From contig NZ_JAFA01000047.1 of assembly GCF_000519185.1 (NCBI RefSeq), positions 1 through 64,000 on the forward strand: a stretch of 64,000 bases of DNA, written 5' to 3'. Of this stretch, positions 8,090 to 17,252 are shown in pieces. The stretch is from Paraburkholderia nodosa DSM 21604. GTDB taxonomy: Bacteria; Pseudomonadota; Gammaproteobacteria; Burkholderiales; Burkholderiaceae. Each line of letters opens with the position of its first letter. Position 1 is the stretch's first letter. The translations under genes were made by a program, and so were the position numbers. The notes under the pieces were generated by a model, which worked only from the letters and a program-made list of their open reading frames with translations, had not been told where the DNA came from and searched no databases.

Positions 8090-10078
8090 TCACTGCTTGC
8101 TATGGCAGCACGATTTTGCTTCTGGCGCGTCTGCACCATCCTGCACGCTGTGCGGATCGCGCCCGCCCGGCAGGTCCATCGCGGGATTGCCATAGAAGAA
8201 GTTGTTGGGCTTGAGCATGAAGCCCGCATATTCCACCGGCATCACGGGGAAATCCTCGGGCTTGCACACGTGCGTGTGGCCGAAGCTGTGCCACAGCACG
8301 ATGTCCTCGTTCTCCACGTTGCGGTTCGCCTCGATATAGCGCGGCAGGCCGTCGCCGCCTGCGTGCTGGTTCGGGTAGTCGCCGCTTGCGTAGCGCTGCG
8401 TCGTGTCGTACGGCGTGACCCACACGTGGCGTGTGGCAAAGCCGCCGCGCTGGCGCACCTTCGAGTTGGGATCGGCGAGCATGAGTGGGGAGTCGTTGAT
8501 GATGAGCTTGTAGCCGGGATTCGCGCCCACGCGGTTCTTCACGTTCGGGTTCACGACTTTCCAGAAACGCCCGGTCTGACCGTTGGCGTTGCGCGCCGCT
8601 TCCTGCTCGGTCTTGAACACGCGCTTGGTCGTATCGAACACGTTGCCGTACGGATTCTCCGCACCCATCGCGCGCGGCACGAATTCGTGCTCGGTGACGG
8701 AGTTCTTCTCGCCATCCACCATCATGTGCAGGCGCGCGTTGAAGAAGTGCTGATGCGTCGGGCCGCCCAGGTTTTCGGTGACCATGCCGCCCCACGGATA
8801 CGTGTCGCCATCCGCCACCGCCGAGGTCTGGATGATGCCTGTGAGCTTGCATTCGAGCTGGATCGTGCCGTCCTGATAGAAGTACCAGTAAAAGCCGTAG
8901 TCGTAATTGCCCACCGTCGCGAAGAACGAGATGACAAGCCGGCGCGAGCGGCGCATCTCGAACACGCCGGTGCGGAACTCGTAGTGTTTCCAGAGCGTGC
9001 CGTAATCTTCTTCATGCAGGCACACCGCATTCTTCATGTTGAAGCCGTTGCCGAAGTCGTCGGCGGACGGAATGTCGAAATAGCGGATCGTGCCGAGGCA
9101 ATCGCAGCCCAGTTCGAGCTGGTTCGCGAGCTTGCCGAGTCCGTATTCGCCCGCATCGAAGGCGCTTTTCCAGTAATGGTTTGTGGTGGGGTCCGAGTAG
9201 GGCACGCACATCTCGGTCACGCTCGCGCGGTAGACGATCGGGCGCGGCGCGCTCTTGCCGTCGTCCCACGTGATCTGATGCAGCACGAGCCCTTCGCGCG
9301 GCGTGAAGCCCACGCGGAATTTCCAGTTCTGCCAACTAACCTGCCAGCCGTCTATCGTGAAGCTCGGGCCTTCGGGCTGGCTGATGGAGAGCGGCTTGAC
9401 GGTGGCGCGCGGCTCGCCGAGGCTCGGCGTGTCGTAGTTGTGCTTTGCGCGCGGAATGGGGACGATGCGGCCGTCGTCGATCAGCTCGATCACCTTGTGC
9501 GCGAGCAGGTCCACCACGGCGACGACACCTTCGATGGGATGCGCGTAACCATTGTCGGTCAGGGACTCGCGGTAGTAGCTCACGCAGCGCACGAGGCGGC
9601 GTCCATTCTCGTTCGGGCGGTCGAAGGCGCCCGCGGAGAACGGATCGACCTGCACGCGCTCGAGTTCGTCATCGGTCAGGCCGCGCTTTTTCACGGCCTC
9701 GCGCCATGCCGCGTCTTCCTTGACGATGCGCTCCGCATTCATGAAGTCTTCGATCATCACGGGCGGCTGGCCATAGGGCGCGTTTTGCAAGGCGAGCGCC
9801 TTGCGCGATTCCACTTTCTTCTCGCGCAGGTCCACGACGAATTCGAGCGTCTGGCTGCGGGTGCGATCGATTGCGATGACGAAGGCGCGGCGCGAGTAGT
9901 AATCGCCGTGCTTGTACGCGAGTACTTCCGCCTTGGGCGGCTCGCGCAATTCGGTGACAGGAAAGCGCCCATATTCATCGAGCTGCTCCGCGGCTTTCAC
10001 GATGTCACAGGCAAGCTGCATTTCGGCGAGGCTCAACGGGTCGAGCGGATGCGCATTCGGATTCGTGTTCATAAGCAT
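8090..10078 (-). CDS. copper-containing primary-amine oxidase
   Basis: This protein of about 660 residues deaminates primary amines with O2 to aldehyde, ammonia and H2O2, using copper and a topaquinone made from its own tyrosine. The topaquinone motif is in VGNYDYGF (precursor Tyr near 390), the catalytic base Asp in SAFDAGEYG (near 306), two copper ligands in THQHFF (near 440-442), and a third His in the C-terminal HSFGHTH region. It has no signal peptide and no N-terminal D1 domain, unlike periplasmic TynA, so it resembles the cytosolic Arthrobacter-type enzymes. Start codons at 10078 or 10072 are both possible and neither has a clear Shine-Dalgarno site. The neighbours suggest tyramine or phenylethylamine as substrate. 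Confidence 0.93.
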   Translation of the reverse strand: MLMNTNPNAHPLDPLSLAEMQLACDIVKAAEQLDEYGRFPVTELREPPKAEVLAYKHGDYYSRRAFVIAIDRTRSQTLEFVVDLREKKVESRKALALQNAPYGQPPVMIEDFMNAERIVKEDAAWREAVKKRGLTDDELERVQVDPFSAGAFDRPNENGRRLVRCVSYYRESLTDNGYAHPIEGVVAVVDLLAHKVIELIDDGRIVPIPRAKHNYDTPSLGEPRATVKPLSISQPEGPSFTIDGWQVSWQNWKFRVGFTPREGLVLHQITWDDGKSAPRPIVYRASVTEMCVPYSDPTTNHYWKSAFDAGEYGLGKLANQLELGCDCLGTIRYFDIPSADDFGNGFNMKNAVCLHEEDYGTLWKHYEFRTGVFEMRRSRRLVISFFATVGNYDYGFYWYFYQDGTIQLECKLTGIIQTSAVADGDTYPWGGMVTENLGGPTHQHFFNARLHMMVDGEKNSVTEHEFVPRAMGAENPYGNVFDTTKRVFKTEQEAARNANGQTGRFWKVVNPNVKNRVGANPGYKLIINDSPLMLADPNSKVRQRGGFATRHVWVTPYDTTQRYASGDYPNQHAGGDGLPRYIEANRNVENEDIVLWHSFGHTHVCKPEDFPVMPVEYAGFMLKPNNFFYGNPAMDLPGGRDPHSVQDGADAPEAKSCCHSKQ

Positions 10079-10278
10079 TTCGTAAGGATGGCGTTGGGCG
10101 CAACAGGGCATGGGACGGTATGAAGAATCCGCATTCGTCTCACGCGATGTCGATGGGTCAATCGTAGAAACGCCGTATTTTTTTCGCGCTTGCAAAACGC
10201 GCCAAAGGGGCGATAGAGTGCGCCAGAGACGATCGATGATTAAAACGTCGGCACATACAGGCCCTAATGGAGCGAGAC
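10079..10278. promoter_or_regulatory. divergent promoter region, amine oxidase / AraC regulator
   Basis: This 200-bp intergenic region separates the divergent amine oxidase run and the AraC-family gene. It holds an AT-richer patch with a 7-T run followed by CGCGCTTGCAAAACGCGCC near 10175-10205, a plausible control site, but no operator can be named from sequence. Confidence 0.4.
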
Positions 10279-11295
10279 ATGAAAAGAGTGCCTGTCAATA
10301 GCGGTTTCCCGATGATTCGCGGTGCCGTGATGGGTCCCATCGTGCGTGCACTCGACGCTGCTGGTGCGGACTGCGATGCATTGCTGGCCGAGTTCGGTCT
10401 GAGTCGCCGGCAGCTTTCCAACCCCTATGAAATCGTGGCGCTGGGGCGTTACGTGGGCGCGTTCGAACGCGCGGCGCAGGTGCTCGACGAACCCTTTCTC
10501 GGCCTGCGTTTAGGCGCCGAACTGCAGCTCACGGAACTGGGGCCGGCTGGTCTCGTGTTCATGTCGTCGCCCACGCTCGGTGCCGCAATCCGTAAATTCA
10601 CCGATACGCTCGGCTCGTGGCAAAGCGCGACGGCCGTCGATCTCGTGAGCGACAACGCATGGCCGATGTGGAGCTATCGCATCGCGCATGCGCAGATCTG
10701 GCCGCGCCGGCAGGACGCCGAGTACAGCGTATCCGCCATGTGCCACATGATTCGCCAGGTGCGGGGCGCGGCGTGGACGCCGTGTGAGATTCATTTCGAG
10801 CACGCGGCACCCGAGGACCTCAAGCCCTATTTGCGCCTCTTTCGCGTGCCGGTGCGCTTCCAGCAGCCGGCAAACGGCGTGGTCATGCATCCGCACGATC
10901 TCGACACGCCGCTCAAGAGTGCCGACGTGCAGATGGCGCGCATGATGGAGCGCCACGCCACCGACCTTATTTCGCGCGACACGATCCCGCATACCCTCGT
11001 GGACCAGGTGCGCGATCTCGTCACGCGCCGGCTCGCGCGCGAGAAGCTCGTGGTCGGCGATATCGCCAAGGACCTCGGGCTTTCGGACCGCTCCTTGCAG
11101 CGGCATCTCGCCGATGCCGGGACCTCCGTGCGCCAGATCATTCGCGAAGAGCGCGAGCGCAGCGTGGCGGTGCTGCGCGAGCAGGAGGGCATGACCAACG
11201 CGGCCGTGGCCCGCGCAGTGGGTTATGCCGACGCCACCGTGCTATGGCGTGCGACGCGCAACTGGGGCCGGGCAGGCGCCAAGCGAACCCGTTAG
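10279..11295 (+). CDS. AraC family transcriptional regulator
   Basis: This is a 338-residue regulator with a long N-terminal domain of the OruR/Arabinose_bd type and a C-terminal double helix-turn-helix (about 240-325; VGDIAKDLGLSDRSLQRHLADAG, split by the usual spacing from the second helix region). I take the start at 10279, since GGAG at 10269-10272 is well placed for it; an ATG at 10267 is also in frame. It is divergent from the amine oxidase run and followed by a permease and a porin, so it is the likely local activator for amine use. The second DNA-binding half ends in WRATRNWGRAGA instead of the common FxRAFKRWxG, a slightly odd variant. Confidence 0.88.
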   Translation: MKRVPVNSGFPMIRGAVMGPIVRALDAAGADCDALLAEFGLSRRQLSNPYEIVALGRYVGAFERAAQVLDEPFLGLRLGAELQLTELGPAGLVFMSSPTLGAAIRKFTDTLGSWQSATAVDLVSDNAWPMWSYRIAHAQIWPRRQDAEYSVSAMCHMIRQVRGAAWTPCEIHFEHAAPEDLKPYLRLFRVPVRFQQPANGVVMHPHDLDTPLKSADVQMARMMERHATDLISRDTIPHTLVDQVRDLVTRRLAREKLVVGDIAKDLGLSDRSLQRHLADAGTSVRQIIREERERSVAVLREQEGMTNAAVARAVGYADATVLWRATRNWGRAGAKRTR

Positions 11296-11609
11296 CGCGC
11301 AAATCATGAAAGCGAATTGATGGCTTCCAGTAAGTTTGTGGGCTGAATAAAGTACGAATGCCCAATCCACGGCATTAATCAGGATGCCGAAGGTAATATC
11401 GACTGCTTCAAAGCGGTTAAGTGAAAACCCGCTCCAGCTCTGGCGCACTTTATCGAGTAATTGGCGCGTTGCGCCAAGCCGGCGAGTTTATTAGCTGCCT
11501 ACCATGCGCTCAATCCGAATCGGGAAATTCGATTCGTCGAGCGCCAGAGGCACGCGGTTCTTCATCGTGTCGTATGGCGAACCCAGAACAGACACCAGCA
11601 GAGGCAACG
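11296..11609 (+). promoter_or_regulatory. gene-free leader before the APC permease
   Basis: This 314-bp stretch is AT-richer than the flanking genes and has no supported ORF. An in-frame extension of the permease from 11421 exists but reads as low-complexity, non-family sequence. It most likely holds the permease promoter and its control sites; no clear palindrome was found. Confidence 0.5.
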
Positions 11610-13061
11610 ATGAACGAACCGTATTCTCCCGCTCACCTCGTTGGAGACAACGTGGCAGTGGACTCACAGCGCGGCCTGCTCGGGCTTTGGCAGATCGTCT
11701 TTCTCGTCATTTCCGCAGCGGCGCCGCTCACCGGCATGCTGGGCGCGGTGCCGCCCGCCATCAGCCTTGGCAACGGCGCGGGCATTCCCGGCGCATTCGT
11801 GATCGCGGGCGTGGTGCTGCTCGTGTTCAGCGTGGGCTTCGCTTCGATGAGCCGCCACATCGTGCGCGCCGGCGCGTTCTACGCGTACATCACGGCGGGG
11901 TTCGGCCGCCCCGTTGGCATGGCCGGCGCACTCGTCGCGCTGCTCTCGTACACGAGCATCCAGATCGCGCTGTACGGCCTGTTCGGCTTCTTCTGCACGG
12001 TGGTGCTCGGGCCATTGCTGCATGGTTCGCTGCCGTGGTACGCGTATTCATTCGCGTGCCTCGTGGTCGTGCAGTTCACCGGCATTCGTGGCATCGACTT
12101 GAACAGCCGCCTGCTCGGCGTGCTCATGTGTCTTGAACTCGGCATCCTGCTGCTGCTGAGCCTCGCGATCGTGATTCATCATGGCGGTCCGGATGGCCTC
12201 ACGCTCGCGCCGTTTTCGCCGCGTCACGTCTTCAGCGGCCACCTCGGCATCGCGGTGATGTTCGCGCTCGCGTCGTTCATCGGCTTCGAGGCAACGGCGA
12301 TCTACGGCAAGGAGTGCCGCGACCCGAAGGTCACGGTGCCGCGCGCCACTTATGTCTCCGTTACGCTGATTCTCGTGTTCTTTGCGTTCGTCACGTGGGC
12401 CATTGTTTGCGCCTACGGTATCAGCAACGTTACGGACGTCGCGACGAAGCAGCCGGGCGACTTCTGGTTCATCCAGTCGACGAAGTACCTGGGCGGCGCG
12501 ATGACCACGACGATGAGCTTCCTGCTGCTTTCCAGCATCTTCGCGAGCCTGCTATCGTTCCACAACACGATCGTGCGTTACATCCACGCGCTCTCGGGTG
12601 AGGGGATTCTTCCCGCGGTGCTCGACCGCCTGCATCCGAAGTTCGGATCGCCGTATCTCGCGAGCTATCTGCAGACGCTTTCGGTCGCTGTGCCGGTGGG
12701 CCTTTTCGTAGTCGCGGGCAGCGATCCGTTCAATATCGTGTTCAGTTGGGGCTCGGCGCTCGGCACCATCGGCATCGTCATGTTGCAGGCGGTCACGAGT
12801 TTCTCGGTGGCGGCGTTTTTCCGCGCCACGAAGAAGGATACGCGCGTCTGGCACGCGTTCCTCGCGCCGGTGCTGGGTGGCTGCGGTCTGCTCTCCATCG
12901 GCATCGTGCTGATCGGCAATCTCGACGCGCTCGCCGGCTCCGATAGCCCCGTCGTGCGCGCGTTCCCGTGGCTCGTGCTCGCGGTGGCGCTGATCGGCGT
13001 GTTGATCGCCTTCGTGCTCAAGCGCTCGCGGCCGGACATCTACGCGCGCTTCGGCCAATAA
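11610..13061 (+). CDS. APC family amino acid/amine permease
   Basis: This is a 483-residue transporter of the amino acid-polyamine-organocation superfamily with about 12 to 14 helices. The first helix has the substrate-site glycines typical of the fold (LVISAAAPLTGMLGAVPPA), and FIGFEATAIYGKECRDP matches the helix-6 region of the family. The start at 11610 is preceded by AGAGG. It lies between the AraC regulator and a porin and opposite the amine oxidase run, so import of an aromatic amine or amino acid is the best guess. The ion it couples to is not evident. Confidence 0.9.
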   Translation: MNEPYSPAHLVGDNVAVDSQRGLLGLWQIVFLVISAAAPLTGMLGAVPPAISLGNGAGIPGAFVIAGVVLLVFSVGFASMSRHIVRAGAFYAYITAGFGRPVGMAGALVALLSYTSIQIALYGLFGFFCTVVLGPLLHGSLPWYAYSFACLVVVQFTGIRGIDLNSRLLGVLMCLELGILLLLSLAIVIHHGGPDGLTLAPFSPRHVFSGHLGIAVMFALASFIGFEATAIYGKECRDPKVTVPRATYVSVTLILVFFAFVTWAIVCAYGISNVTDVATKQPGDFWFIQSTKYLGGAMTTTMSFLLLSSIFASLLSFHNTIVRYIHALSGEGILPAVLDRLHPKFGSPYLASYLQTLSVAVPVGLFVVAGSDPFNIVFSWGSALGTIGIVMLQAVTSFSVAAFFRATKKDTRVWHAFLAPVLGGCGLLSIGIVLIGNLDALAGSDSPVVRAFPWLVLAVALIGVLIAFVLKRSRPDIYARFGQ

Positions 13062-13199
13062 CAAGACGCCCGGGACGCGCTTCGCGCAAAGCCCCCGATT
13101 CACGCAGTCCCTGACAAGTGCGGCGCGCCCCGGCGCCGCGCTCCGGCCGCGCACGTGCATGCAGCGCAGCGGCCCACCTCTCTTCGAACAGACAACGAC

Positions 13200-14411
13200 A
13201 TGGCAAATAACGTCAAGCGCACGGCGCTGGCGCTGGCTTCGTGCGCCCTCGCGATTAGTGCACACGCGCAATCTTCAGTCACGCTCTACGGCACGGTGGA
13301 CGCGGGCCTCATTTATTCGACCAACCAGCAGACCACGCACGCAGACGGCAGCACGAGCGGCCACGCGAACTGGCAACTGGGCGGCGGCAACCTCGTGCCG
13401 TCGCGCTGGGGCCTCACGGGCAGCGAAGACATTGGCGGCGGCACGAGCGTCAACTTCACGCTCGAAAACAGCTTCTTCTCGCAAAACGGCGCGCTATTGC
13501 AGGGCGGCACGCTCTTCAACCGCAACGCCTGGGTGGGCGTTGCGAACAGCCGCTACGGCACGCTCACGCTGGGCCGCCAGTACGATCCGTTTTCCGACGA
13601 TCTGGGCGCTTATGTGTCGAGCAACAACTGGGCGACGCTCTATGGCTCGCACTTCGGCGACGTGGACAATCTCAACGAAGCGTTCAACTTCAATAACTCG
13701 ATCAAATACGTGAGTCCCAGTTTCGGCGGCTTCACGCTAGGCGGCCTGTTCAGTTTTGGCGGCGTGGCGGGGAACTTCTCGCAGAACCGCGGCTGGTCGG
13801 TGGCTGCGAATTACGCCAACGGGCCGCTTTCGCTCTCTGCCGGTTACCTCGAGCTGCGCAATCCGTTGCAGGCAGCGCTGGGCGGAGAGACCGGCTATAT
13901 CGGCGACTTCAGTTGCAGCAATCCGAATGCATCGTACTGCGAACTTCAAAATGCCCAGCGCGTGAGTATTTTCGGCGCGGGCGGCTCGTACGCGTTCGAC
14001 AAGGTCAGCGTGGCGCTCAGCTATACGCATACGCGTCTCTCGCAGAGTCTTTATTTCGCGGATGCGGCGCGACCCCAGGGCGCGGACGTCTCGTTCGATA
14101 TTGCCGAGCTGAACACGTCGTGGCAATACTCGCCCGCGCTGCAGTTCGGCTTCGCCTATATCTTCAACGACGCGCATCCGGACGGCGGCTCGTCCACACG
14201 GCTTCACCAGATCAACCTGGGCGCGGTCTATAGCCTCTCCAAGCGCACGGCGGTCTATGCGGTGGCGATCGGCCAGAAGTCGTCGGGGGCCGGTCTCGGG
14301 ATCGATGCCGCGAGCGGGGCGACGCAGAACCTGGCGCAGATTCCGAACCTCGTGAATTCGAATACCGACAAGCAGCTTGCCGTGATCGCGGGCATTCGCC
14401 ATAACTTTTGA
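13200..14411 (+). CDS. Gram-negative porin (OmpC-like, Burkholderia type)
   Basis: This 403-residue outer-membrane protein starts with a clear signal peptide ending in SAHA before QSSVTLYG, the near-invariant mature start of betaproteobacterial trimeric porins. SRWGLTGSEDIGGG and the arginine-rich LGRQYDPFSD are family marks of the first strands and the L3 constriction area. The chain ends in Phe (IRHNF), needed for assembly by BAM. It follows the APC permease by about 140 bp and probably brings the same solutes across the outer membrane. An in-frame upstream ATG at 13155 would spoil the signal peptide. Confidence 0.94.
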   Translation: MANNVKRTALALASCALAISAHAQSSVTLYGTVDAGLIYSTNQQTTHADGSTSGHANWQLGGGNLVPSRWGLTGSEDIGGGTSVNFTLENSFFSQNGALLQGGTLFNRNAWVGVANSRYGTLTLGRQYDPFSDDLGAYVSSNNWATLYGSHFGDVDNLNEAFNFNNSIKYVSPSFGGFTLGGLFSFGGVAGNFSQNRGWSVAANYANGPLSLSAGYLELRNPLQAALGGETGYIGDFSCSNPNASYCELQNAQRVSIFGAGGSYAFDKVSVALSYTHTRLSQSLYFADAARPQGADVSFDIAELNTSWQYSPALQFGFAYIFNDAHPDGGSSTRLHQINLGAVYSLSKRTAVYAVAIGQKSSGAGLGIDAASGATQNLAQIPNLVNSNTDKQLAVIAGIRHNF

Positions 14412-14418
14412 GCGAAAA

Positions 14419-14446
14419 GCCGCGGCGCAGCATGATGCGCCGCGGC
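14419..14446. terminator. 11-bp stem-loop after the porin
   Basis: gccgcggcgca (14419-14429) and tgcgccgcggc (14436-14446) pair perfectly around a 6-nt loop, just after the porin stop. There is no T-run on the plus strand; on the minus strand it is followed by TTTT. It may act as an mRNA 3' stabiliser or as a terminator of weak form. Confidence 0.5.
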
Positions 14447-14531
14447 AACCCGCAGCGCGTACACGCTCCGCGCGACGCCCGCGCCGTTCGGCAGTAGAAT
14501 GTTCGGGTCCGCTTTTCGTGTGAGCCCGCGC

Positions 14532-15275
14532 ATGAAAGTTGCCTTGTTCGTCCCTTGCTTCATCGACGCGTTCTACCCCGAAGTCGCAATCGCCACACTG
14601 GAACTGCTGGAGCGTTTCGGCTGCGAGGTCGACTATCCGCTCGAACAAACCTGCTGCGGCCAGCCCATGGCCAACAGCGGCGCGCAGGCCGAGGCAGCGG
14701 GCGCGGAGCGGGTGTTTGCGCGCGCCTTCGCGGGCTACGACTATATCGTCGGGCCGTCGGCGAGCTGCGTGAGTCACGTGCGCGACCACTTCACGGCGAT
14801 CGAGCAGACCGACGCCGTGCGCAAGGTGCGCGAGAGCACCTATGAGCTCGTCGAGTTCCTGCATGACGTGCTGGGCGCGCGCGAATTCCCCTGGGCCGAA
14901 TTTCCGTGGCGGGTGGGTTTGCACAATAGCTGCAGCGCGCTGCGCCATTTGAAGGAAGCTTCCGTTTCGGAAATCGCGGGTCCGACCTTCTCGAAGCCGC
15001 TCGCACTGCTCGAACACGTGAAGGGCATCGAGTTCGTGAAGCCGGCGCGCCCCGACGAATGCTGCGGCTTCGGCGGCACGTTCGCCGTGACCGAAGAAGC
15101 CGTGTCGGTGCGCATGGGTCAGGACAAGGTGGTCGATCACGTGAGCGCGGGCGCGCAATACATCGTTTCTGCCGACATGTCCTGCCTCATGCACCAGCAG
15201 GGCTGCGCCGAGCGCATGAGCGCGGACATCCGCTTCATCCATATTGCCCAGGTGCTCAACGGAGCGCGCGAATGA
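14532..15275 (+). CDS. lutA: L-lactate dehydrogenase complex protein LutA
   Basis: This 247-residue protein is a cysteine-rich CCG-domain subunit of the LutABC complex that oxidises L-lactate to pyruvate. Both cysteine-rich repeats are present: QTCCGQPMANSG near 40 and DECCGFGGTF near 175, which bind iron-sulfur centres. The start at 14532 gives MKVALFVPCFID, the normal family beginning. Its stop overlaps the lutB start in ATGA, so translation is coupled. Confidence 0.94.
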   Translation: MKVALFVPCFIDAFYPEVAIATLELLERFGCEVDYPLEQTCCGQPMANSGAQAEAAGAERVFARAFAGYDYIVGPSASCVSHVRDHFTAIEQTDAVRKVRESTYELVEFLHDVLGAREFPWAEFPWRVGLHNSCSALRHLKEASVSEIAGPTFSKPLALLEHVKGIEFVKPARPDECCGFGGTFAVTEEAVSVRMGQDKVVDHVSAGAQYIVSADMSCLMHQQGCAERMSADIRFIHIAQVLNGARE

Positions 15276-16666
15276 AGCGAGTCGAACACGCGAAGCTCGC
15301 TGGCACGTTTCTCTCTCGGCCGGAGCATGTCGCCTTCCACGACAAGCGTCTGTGGGACTTGCGCTCGAAGCGCGACGCCCAGGCGCACGCCATTCCCGAA
15401 TGGGAAATGCTGCGCACGCTCGCCTCGCAAATCAAGGCGCATACACTTTCGCATCTCGCCGACTACCTCGACCATTTCACGCGCACGGCGCAAGCCAATG
15501 GCGTGCAGGTCCATTTCGCGGATACGGCCGAGGAACACAACGAAATCGTGTATCGCATCCTGAGCGAGCGCGGCATGACGGCGCTCGTGAAGAGCAAGTC
15601 GATGCTCACCGACGAGTGCGAAATGCGTCCGTACCTGGAGTCGCGCGGCATTTCGGTGATGGAGACCGACCTTGGCGAGCGCATCCAGCAGCTCGACAAG
15701 CAGCCGCCCAGCCATATCGTCGTGCCCGCCGTGCACAAGCTGCGCGACGACGTGGCCGAAGTGTTCGGCCGCACCATCGGCACGGACCCGCACAACAACG
15801 ACATTCACTATCTGGCGGAAAGCCAGCGTATGAATACGCGGCCGTGGTTCGTGCGCGAGAAAACGGCGGGCATGACCGGGTGCAATTTCGCGGTGGCCGA
15901 AACGGGCACGGTGGTGGTGTGCACCAACGAGGGCAACGCGGACCTTTCCGCTAACGTGCCGCCGCTGCACATCGTCTCGATGGGCATCGAGAAGCTGATT
16001 CCGCGCCTGTCCGATCTCGGCGTATTCGTGCGTATGCTCTCGCGCAGTGCGCTCGGCTCGCCGATCACGCAATACACCTCGCATTTCCGCGCGCCGCGGC
16101 CCGGTGCGGAAATGCATTTCGTGCTCGTCGACAACGGCCGGTCCGAGCGGCTCGCCATGCCCGAGTTCTGGTATTCGCTCAAATGCATTCGCTGCGGCGC
16201 GTGCATGAATACCTGTCCCGTGTACCGGCGCAGCGGCGGCCTCTCGTACGGCAGTACCTATGCGGGGCCGATCGGCGCGATCATCAATCCGACCTTCGAC
16301 CTCAAACGCTTCAGCGCGTTGCCGTTCGCTTCGACGCTCAACGGCAGTTGCACGAATGTGTGCCCCGTGAAGATCAATATTCACGAGCAGATCTACCAGT
16401 GGCGGCAGGTCATCGCGGCAAAGCACGAAGTGCCGTTCGTGAAGCAGGAAGTGCTGAAGATGGCTGGCCGGTTGCTCGGCAGTCCGACGCTTTATCGCGG
16501 CACGGTGAAGTCGCTCGAGGGCGCGTTGCGGCGCTTGCCGAATTTCATGCTCTACAACCCGCTCAATATCTGGGGCAAACAGCGCGATTTGCCGCACGTG
16601 CCGCATACCACGTTCCACACGTGGTACCGGAAAAACCGCAAGGGAGGTGGCGATGGCGGATCGTGA
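15272..16666 (+). CDS. lutB: L-lactate dehydrogenase complex protein LutB
   Basis: This 464-residue iron-sulfur protein is the central electron-transfer subunit of LutABC. A LUD domain fills the first 300 residues (TGCNFAVAETGTVVV is typical). Cluster ligands are in CIRCGACMNTCP (C305, C308, C311, C315) and in the second set SCTNVCP (C360, C364), followed by the helical DUF3390 tail. Length matches the family. It overlaps lutA by 4 nt and lutC by 14 nt. Confidence 0.94.
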   Translation: MKRVEHAKLAGTFLSRPEHVAFHDKRLWDLRSKRDAQAHAIPEWEMLRTLASQIKAHTLSHLADYLDHFTRTAQANGVQVHFADTAEEHNEIVYRILSERGMTALVKSKSMLTDECEMRPYLESRGISVMETDLGERIQQLDKQPPSHIVVPAVHKLRDDVAEVFGRTIGTDPHNNDIHYLAESQRMNTRPWFVREKTAGMTGCNFAVAETGTVVVCTNEGNADLSANVPPLHIVSMGIEKLIPRLSDLGVFVRMLSRSALGSPITQYTSHFRAPRPGAEMHFVLVDNGRSERLAMPEFWYSLKCIRCGACMNTCPVYRRSGGLSYGSTYAGPIGAIINPTFDLKRFSALPFASTLNGSCTNVCPVKINIHEQIYQWRQVIAAKHEVPFVKQEVLKMAGRLLGSPTLYRGTVKSLEGALRRLPNFMLYNPLNIWGKQRDLPHVPHTTFHTWYRKNRKGGGDGGS

Positions 16667-17240
16667 GGCGTTCCTCGCGCGCGTGCGCGCCGCGCAGCCC
16701 GCGCACGAACCGTTGCCCGAGGTGCCGCTGTTCGAAGCGCCCGCCGGCGATCTGCGCGAGCGCTTTGGCGCCGCACTGAAACTGATGGGCGGCGGCGAGA
16801 CGCCGATGCAAAGCGCGGCCGATGTGCGTGCCATGATCTTGCGCCGTTTTGGCAGCGAGGCGCGCATCGCGTCGGCCACGCCGGAGGTGCAGGGCACGCG
16901 CGAGATCAGCGCCGCCACGAAGCCGGCCTCGCTCGAAGACGTCGACGTGGGCGTGGTGCGCGCGCGCTTCGGCGTGGCGGAAACGGGGTCGCTGTGGCTG
17001 AGCGAGCGCGAGTATGTGGTGAATGCGCTAGGCTATATCGTGCAGCATCTCGTGGTGCTGCTCGATCCCGCGCAACTGGTGGCAGGGCTGCAGGACGCAT
17101 ACCGGCGCGACGATTTTCGCAGCGCGCGCTACGCTGCGCTCGTCACAGGGCCGTCCGCGACGGCCGATATCGAAGGCGTGCTGATCCAGGGGGCACAAGG
17201 GGTGAGGTCGTTGACGGTGGTGTGGCTACCGGCACCGTGA
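16653..17240 (+). CDS. lutC: lactate utilization protein LutC
   Basis: This 195-residue LUD-domain protein is the third subunit of the lactate oxidation complex. VGVVRARFGVAETGSLWL and TGPSATADIEGVLIQGAQG are the diagnostic LUD stretches. The start at 16653 has GGGAGG 5 nt upstream; a GTG at 16647 is in frame but would sit on that site. The gene overlaps the end of lutB. Confidence 0.93.
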   Translation: MADREAFLARVRAAQPAHEPLPEVPLFEAPAGDLRERFGAALKLMGGGETPMQSAADVRAMILRRFGSEARIASATPEVQGTREISAATKPASLEDVDVGVVRARFGVAETGSLWLSEREYVVNALGYIVQHLVVLLDPAQLVAGLQDAYRRDDFRSARYAALVTGPSATADIEGVLIQGAQGVRSLTVVWLPAP

Positions 17241-17252
17241 CGGTTGCACGCC

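Noticed and set aside
7658..10123. 821-codon ORF opposite the amine oxidase gene
   Set aside because: It is an antisense shadow of a clear enzyme gene in high-GC DNA; it has no family features and is rich in His, Arg and Ala.
13737..16918. Long minus-strand ORFs of 501 and 593 codons across the porin and lut genes
   Set aside because: They are antisense shadows of porin, lutA, lutB and lutC, which are all unmistakable.
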